Assembly: GCA_963576785.1 (NCBI GenBank)
Contig: OY756139.1
Location: 1,426,001-1,490,000, forward strand
DNA: 64,000 nt
DNA from: Chlorophyllum brunneum
Taxonomy: Eukaryota > Basidiomycota > Agaricomycetes > Agaricales > Agaricaceae
Direction: 5' to 3'
In this document: piece by piece, positions 59,204-64,000 of the stretch
How positions within the stretch are numbered: position 1 is the first letter of the stretch
Layout: the number at the start of each line of letters is the position of its first letter
Notes under the pieces: model-generated
Database searches by the model: none
Told to the model about the DNA's origin: nothing
What the model saw: only the letters and a program-made list of their open reading frames with translations
Program-made: the position numbers and the translations under genes

Positions 59204-60522
59204 AGCAGACTTTGGTTCTTGACAGAGTCAATGCGTATAACCCACTGCGAGAGAACCAGAAACGACATGACACAGCAGAATGGCTTACTCAGCTGGGCTT
59301 GATTAGATAAGCGGACGGAAAACTCCGCTTCAAGGTGTCAGCATAACCCACAACAATTCCGAAACTGATGGGAACCGTCACCAAAAAAATGACTCCGGTA
59401 CCGACCTTCGCGCACTTCATGCTGAACGACAGCACTAATTCCACGTACCCAGTTCCCCACGCCCCAGCGCAAGCCAGCTCATAAGGGGCTTTGGGAGATC
59501 TGTATGGGTCCCATGCTGACACTTGTTGATAGGAGAGAGAGAACGGAACTTGACACTTCGTGTCTTGTTAAATCAGCTTGTCACCAGATTCCCAGGTTCA
59601 TCCATTCCCGAGGTAAACAAACCCCCAAGGGAAAGAAAGATCATCATGAGAATTCCTGTCAGTTTATCCGTGTCGGAGCAATGTAGTCAACATCACAATG
59701 TGGAGTACCACATGCTGAGCTGATCTTAGTCGTGCGCCGGGTGTCTTCCCAAGTTGCATGTCGGTTGCCAGCTTCCTCGGCAAAATGGCATGACAAATGT
59801 GGTAAATAAAATCGCAGACGCAGAAGGGGTGTATCAGACAACTTCCATTGACAATGAGAACTAAGCAACATGCGTCTCGCGTTCGTAATAATTATCTTCT
59901 TTTGTCTGACATTCAAACCTGGTTAACTGAGGAAGGCTTAGTTTTTTGCAAAGGCAGTGCACGAAAACGGGCTTGAACGAAAGGAAATTCCTTTCAGACA
60001 ACTTCTCGTAAATTAAGTAGCTATTCATCTTCCTATCAGACGTCATTTCGATGAGAATGAGCATTCCACACCTAGCGGATATGGCCTTCTGGGTTGCGTT
60101 ATTTATAGAAATTGACGCCGAGCCTTAGCCCACGCCAAGAACTAGTGTTTTCCTCGGTGGGATGCAGCGGTCGGAGATCCAGAAGATCATCACGGTGTAT
60201 TCCGGCGACTTTACCGATGTGTTATTAAGCGACCCTTTATTGCCGATAAATACCTACGGAAATAATTACTGAGACCGTTGTTGACTAACACAGCAGTCAA
60301 CAAAAAAGCCTTAGCTTTTCTGATCCTACGGCTACTTCCAGGCGACGGTTCATTTATTGCAATGGGAAGATAATACAACGACAGCATATGCAATGCAACC
60401 AAAGAAAGGAGTGACACTGATACAGAAGAGTCTACATTGTTCTACAAACAGGCACGACATACAATAAGTTACACGAAACTCGCTCTCCACGAGTCCGCGA
60501 TACGAAACCCCTGCAATCACCT
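59204..60522. other. Gap upstream of U2AF35 with a small membrane-type ORF
   Basis: 1.3 kb between the U2AF35 start and the stop of the second Zn2Cys6 gene, both on the minus strand. On the minus strand an ATG at 59420 opens 43 codons to 59289 (MKCAKVGTGVIFLVTVPISF, then a polar end AYLIKPS). The same frame is open without ATG back to 59522 (WDPYRSPKAPYELACAGAWG). It could be a small protein, a uORF of the U2AF35 mRNA, or chance. The rest (59.6-60.5 kb) shows nothing recognisable. Confidence 0.35.
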
Positions 60523-61988
60523 CTACGATCGCCGGGGTGGCTCCCAGGTCATGAAAGAATCTTCACAAGATGTTGGCGAAGCTGCAACGGGGGGTAAGAG
60601 ATCCCACGAGCGCAGGCCCTGGAGGGATTCAGGTGATATAGTTGTCCGACACGGTTGCGCGAACGACTGAGCAGAATGAAGCTGAGCAGACTGTGATCCA
60701 TCTGAGCGGGAAATTATGGAGGATGGCAGATCGTCTGGTGGGGTAGTAACACCTCCCAGAGCATTACTGTCACCGGACACTGACTTTAGAGGAGTGTAAG
60801 GAAAGACAAAAAAGAGAAAACACACGTGGTGAAAATATCCAGTTCTGCTATGCGCTGATTCAGAGGACATTGTTGGCCTAGCTGATGGTTGGTAGAGCGG
60901 GCAAGTACATCCGCGGCCTTCCTTAGCCGCAGGGAAAGCTCCAGGAGCACGTTATAACTTGACGGCTCATGGAGACACCCGCAATGACCCGCACTCTGCT
61001 TTAAGAAGCACGAATCTGCAGATATAGTCTCCTTGCTCAACGCCCCGAAGGGTGCGGCATCACAGTTCATTAGTCCAGGGTATGTCAGGAAGATAGAGGC
61101 CAGGTCGTAGTCCTGAGAGGGCTCAGCAACAGAGACCTGTGATCGTGCAAATTCGTCAGTAGGTGTAATCAGTGCTGGTGAAGGGGTCCCCTGTGGTGAA
61201 GAGGATGCGGTCTGAGACAACCGTCTATCGCTGGCGTTGAGAAGGATAGGGGGAGGGTAGGGTTTCGCCAACGATGATGATCGAGTAGAACACGCGCTGG
61301 GTGAAGATACTTCACTCTTGTCTGAGAGGGAACTGGGTGGCGAAGGAGCATTTGATGTTGATTGGTCCTGGCTTCCCTCACTGCTCGCCCTCAGATGGGA
61401 CCGTGAGGCCCATTTTTCGAGTTCAACAGCCGAGGCGCCGGTAGCCTGAACCCATCTCGGATGAGGTTTATTCTTCAACTGTGTGCTATAATGAGCGTGT
61501 GCTTACAGACGAAGAAGCGAACGGAATATACCTCTCGAATAACACCTTCTAGCTCTGCCACTCGTTTGAGTAGCCTGGCACTCTCGTCCTGCGTATCAGA
61601 ACGTTGATTGGGGTCGTCAACCTCATACACGCAGAGGCCAGTCTTATGTCCGGTTTAGATGTCATATTGACCATAAGAACTGTCGCACTCACCAGCCCCA
61701 ACTGGGTGCAGCGGGCACAGGCAGGTCGCTTTCTATCACACTGCAGCACGATTGAGTTTGGCATGATTCGCTTTGGGTAAAAAATATATATCGTCACCAT
61801 GCGTTTAGAAGTATGGCAGTTGAGGCACGACTGTGTTGTCCGGTTCCGACGTCTACGATGACGAGGATTAGTAAACTACGTTTCGTGAGTCTAGAGATCA
61901 GGTACCTCTTGCGGTGGTCACCGTCAGGTGCGGGATTGGCGTCGGTGGCTGGTCGTTTCTTACGCGTGAAAGCAGCTTCGGAAGACAT
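60523..61988 (-). CDS. Zn2Cys6 transcription factor
   Basis: The ATG at 61988 gives MSSEAAFTRKKRPATDANPA. Spliced exons then read RRNRTTQSCLNCHTSKRMCD and RKRPACARCTQLGL, a complete six-cysteine zinc cluster (CX2CX6CX6CX2C...C) of the kind common in mushrooms. After a short linker with SARLLKRVAELEGVI (heptad coiled coil) comes a Ser/Pro-rich region (SNAPSPPSSLSDKSEVSSPS). A conserved-looking middle follows (FLTYPGLMNCDAAPFGALSK, CGCLHEPSSYNVLLELSLRL, RKAADVLARS), and the end is EDSFMTWEPPRRS. No fungal_trans domain is visible. About 420 residues. Target unknown. Confidence 0.87.
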
Positions 61989-63594
61989 GACAATTGCAAC
62001 GAGGTTTCCTGTTGAACTTACGGAGGGCACAGGTTTGGGAAGTACAAAGTATTTGTAGCAGCACAAAGTCTTGGCAGGCTTGGATTAGGAAGCTGATTGA
62101 ACGCTTGGGTAGATCGAAGGGGGTTGATTCGTTGCCTCCAATGGCAGCCTTCAGGGTAGAGAGCCGAGAGAAAACCGAGTACTGTAACTTACCAGGACAT
62201 CGGGAAGGCTAGATCTTAACGTGAGGGATCCTCAAGTCGTGAGAAAGCAGCAGAAATTGAATCATTCCGACTTTCGTAATAACAGATCTCTTGGGTTGAC
62301 ATTGCCGTCACCAGAATCTCGGGGAGTCAGCAAGCAGCCGTATGTCAGATCCGTTAAACCAGATATTTGTGAGACATGAAGTATGAAGACGTCAGCATGA
62401 CCGCCCAGAGCCAAGAGAGACAGGCTTTCGCACCATTACATCAAGCAATTTAACATTTGCCTGTTGAAGGAACGATGACATACATGCACACACAATCACC
62501 AACTATCCGACAATTCGGGTGAACAACACATGTCCGACGTGGTTTGACAAGCGCGCATTTCAAACCACTCCATAGCTCGCAAGCCGAAATGGCCATGCGG
62601 CCGTGTGGAAGTGAGCCGATTGGACCATGGACCAGACTGCTGTTAGCTTATGGACCACAATTAAAGCATCCAGTCGTATTTTTATTAAAAAGCCGAGGAC
62701 AGTCTTGTGGTCGCGCATCCACTCATTTAAGCTCGTTGTTGTCCGATTTGGGTAGTTTTCTTTGCGGCGGATAGCCTGTGTCTGCGCCAGGGAGCAGGCA
62801 TCCAACATAAATGTCGCCGATCCATTAATTGACAACTATCGCGAGAACCTTGTGTACTGAACTGCGAAGTTCTGATGTCGAGTGGCGCCCACCGTCTCCG
62901 CGCCAGCTTGACCGCCTGCCGCACGTATTTTCACTGTTAAACAACATCGATTGCCAAGACTGAGATAAGCTATATGCTGCACGGACGATGACGTGTGAAT
63001 AATACGATATTGTAGAGCTCGCCGCTCAATCTGTCTGAACCTTCCACTCGGTCCTCCCCTTGTTTGCCCCTTAGTTCCATGTGGCACCAGACACCGAGGA
63101 CCACATTGCGTGATCACTTGGTGCGCACAAAGGCTCCAATGTCTCGACACGAACTTTCGTCTCTTCGGGACTGGCCCTGTGCGCCGTCGGCTTCCAAGTT
63201 GGACCGTAAGCCCTCGAGGATATCCATTAGACGGCGTATCTTGGCCATGACAAAGCAACTGGTCAATACCGTGACCCACGAGCGTTGTTTAGTGATGGAG
63301 GGTCGAAGTGCCCCTGATTTGCCAAGTGAAGGGACATGGTCCTGTGGCGTTAAAACGTTGTCAATTGTTATGGGACGTAAAGGCCAAGGTTTGTCAGTAG
63401 GCACCGGCGGAAAGTCGTCCCAAGAATGCGAACAACATATCCACGGACGAATGGGTTGATCAAATGTTTCATTGCTAGGCCTTTGAACCTTCGGATTCTA
63501 TAACATATCGTCCTGATACAAATGTAGACCTATATGGTATGATAAAACAATCTGTAGGTACGGGGGTGCGTGAGGGGCGGTACACAGGCAATTC
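61989..63594. other. 1.6 kb gap left of the carrier gene
   Basis: Holds the promoter of the Zn2Cys6 gene on its left side and the 3' side of the carrier on its right. Open readings at 62836-63279 (-) and 63064-63459 (+) overlap each other on opposite strands and match no family I know, so I do not call a gene. No RNA gene was recognised. Confidence 0.4.
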
Positions 63595-64000
63595 TTATGT
63601 GAAGGCACTAGCCAAGCCTCCCAACAGGGTAACCCACCACGCCCGATAAAGGGTGAAGATGCCTTCTTCGTCAATGATACTTTTGGCACAGTCAACGAGC
63701 CCGGTGTACGGATCGCCTTCGTGCCTTAATCTGAGACAGGAGTCAGGCTTATGTTTGGAAAAATAAAAGAGCTGTTACAAACCCAATGACGTCTTCATCC
63801 GTTCCTGAGTATTCGACGGTCTCTTCACTGCCACCTTCGACTTCTTGTGCAACTGAATTATACTCGGAGGATGCATGATTGCGTTGTATAGCCAGGCGGG
63901 TAGCGATCACTTCCAATGGTGCGAGAACAATGGTGGCGAGGGCAACAATAATGAAGTAGATGGCAGCTTTCCACAAAGAGATATCCGTTGGGTCGAGTTG
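63595..64000 (-). CDS. Mitochondrial carrier-like protein, C-terminal part (cut by window edge)
   Basis: The gene continues beyond the right end, so the start is not seen. The visible part reads LDPTDISLWKAAIYFIIVAL, ATIVLAPLEVIATRLAIQRN (a carrier PX(D/E)XX(K/R)-like turn, PLEVIATR), an acidic loop, then after a short intron LRHEGDPYTGLVDCAKSIID, EEGIFTLYRAWWVTLLGGLA, ending SAFT at 63595. The EG..LYRAWW block is the second signature of the SLC25 fold. The degenerate P-L-E motif and long acidic loop suggest an Ugo1/SLC25A46-like outer-membrane fusion factor; this choice is tentative. Confidence 0.75.

Noticed and set aside
62836..63459. Overlapping open frames on both strands
   Set aside because: Opposite-strand overlap, no known motif, no splice pattern; likely chance.
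1..64000. CRISPR arrays, bacterial operons, phage or plasmid genes
   Set aside because: Intron-rich eukaryotic genes throughout; no spaced direct repeats or prokaryotic gene layout seen.
1..64000. tRNA or rRNA genes
   Set aside because: Intergenic stretches were read for A/B box and clover-like patterns; nothing convincing was seen, though a covariance search was not possible.

Overview
The window reads as nuclear DNA of a filamentous basidiomycete, most likely an Agaricomycete. Genes are closely packed on both strands. They are cut by many introns of about 45-60 bases with GT...AG ends, and intergenic gaps are often under 250 bases. The proteins are eukaryotic housekeeping families in fungal form (TFIIH Ssl1, ERCC1/Rad10, Hda1, Dsc4, Csf1, Yip1, Nsa2, SmD3, CLC, APC8, Alg14, U2AF35), plus two Zn2Cys6 regulators. 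All names rest on motif recognition by eye; no database search was run. Exon boundaries are given only where I traced them, and gene spans run from start codon to stop codon.

Layout: 1-4.0 kb is an AT-rich transposon graveyard. It holds a decayed Ty1/copia element with its 3' LTR, a second LTR copy in inverted orientation, and further coding relics. From 4.07 kb the sequence is gene-dense. The order is NIPA-type Mg transporter (-), SSL1 (-), amidohydrolase A (+), a candidate Smc5/6-loader protein (+), ERCC1/RAD10 (-), amidohydrolase B (+, paralog of A), HDA1 (-), an unknown membrane protein (+), DSC4 (+), an NDUFAF8-like CX9C protein (-), CSF1 (+, about 11 kb), YIP1 (-), NSA2 (+), a Zn2Cys6 factor (-) and SDHAF4 (+). 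A 3.8 kb stretch (44.2-47.9 kb) has no gene I can support. Then come SmD3, a CLC exchanger, a GLTSCR1-domain protein and APC8 (all -), ALG14 (+), U2AF35 (-), a second Zn2Cys6 factor (-), and a mitochondrial-carrier-like gene (-) cut by the right edge.

The genes do not form one pathway. Local themes are DNA repair (SSL1 and ERCC1 act in nucleotide excision repair, with a possible Smc5/6 factor between them), mitochondria (the NDUFAF8-like gene, SDHAF4, the carrier), the secretory and membrane system (NIPA, DSC4, CSF1, YIP1, CLC, ALG14), and splicing (SmD3, U2AF35).

I found no defence system, CRISPR array, biosynthetic cluster or obviously new multi-gene system. The most interesting signals are: (i) several very small exons that must be spliced precisely to restore conserved protein sequence (11 and 12 nt in both amidohydrolases, 14 nt carrying the catalytic DVHH of HDA1, and a 3-nt plus a 6-nt exon at the start of NSA2); (ii) amidohydrolases that join a metal-site half to a half that has lost the HxH site; (iii) a long inverted LTR repeat; (iv) two abutting palindromes in the HDA1 promoter.
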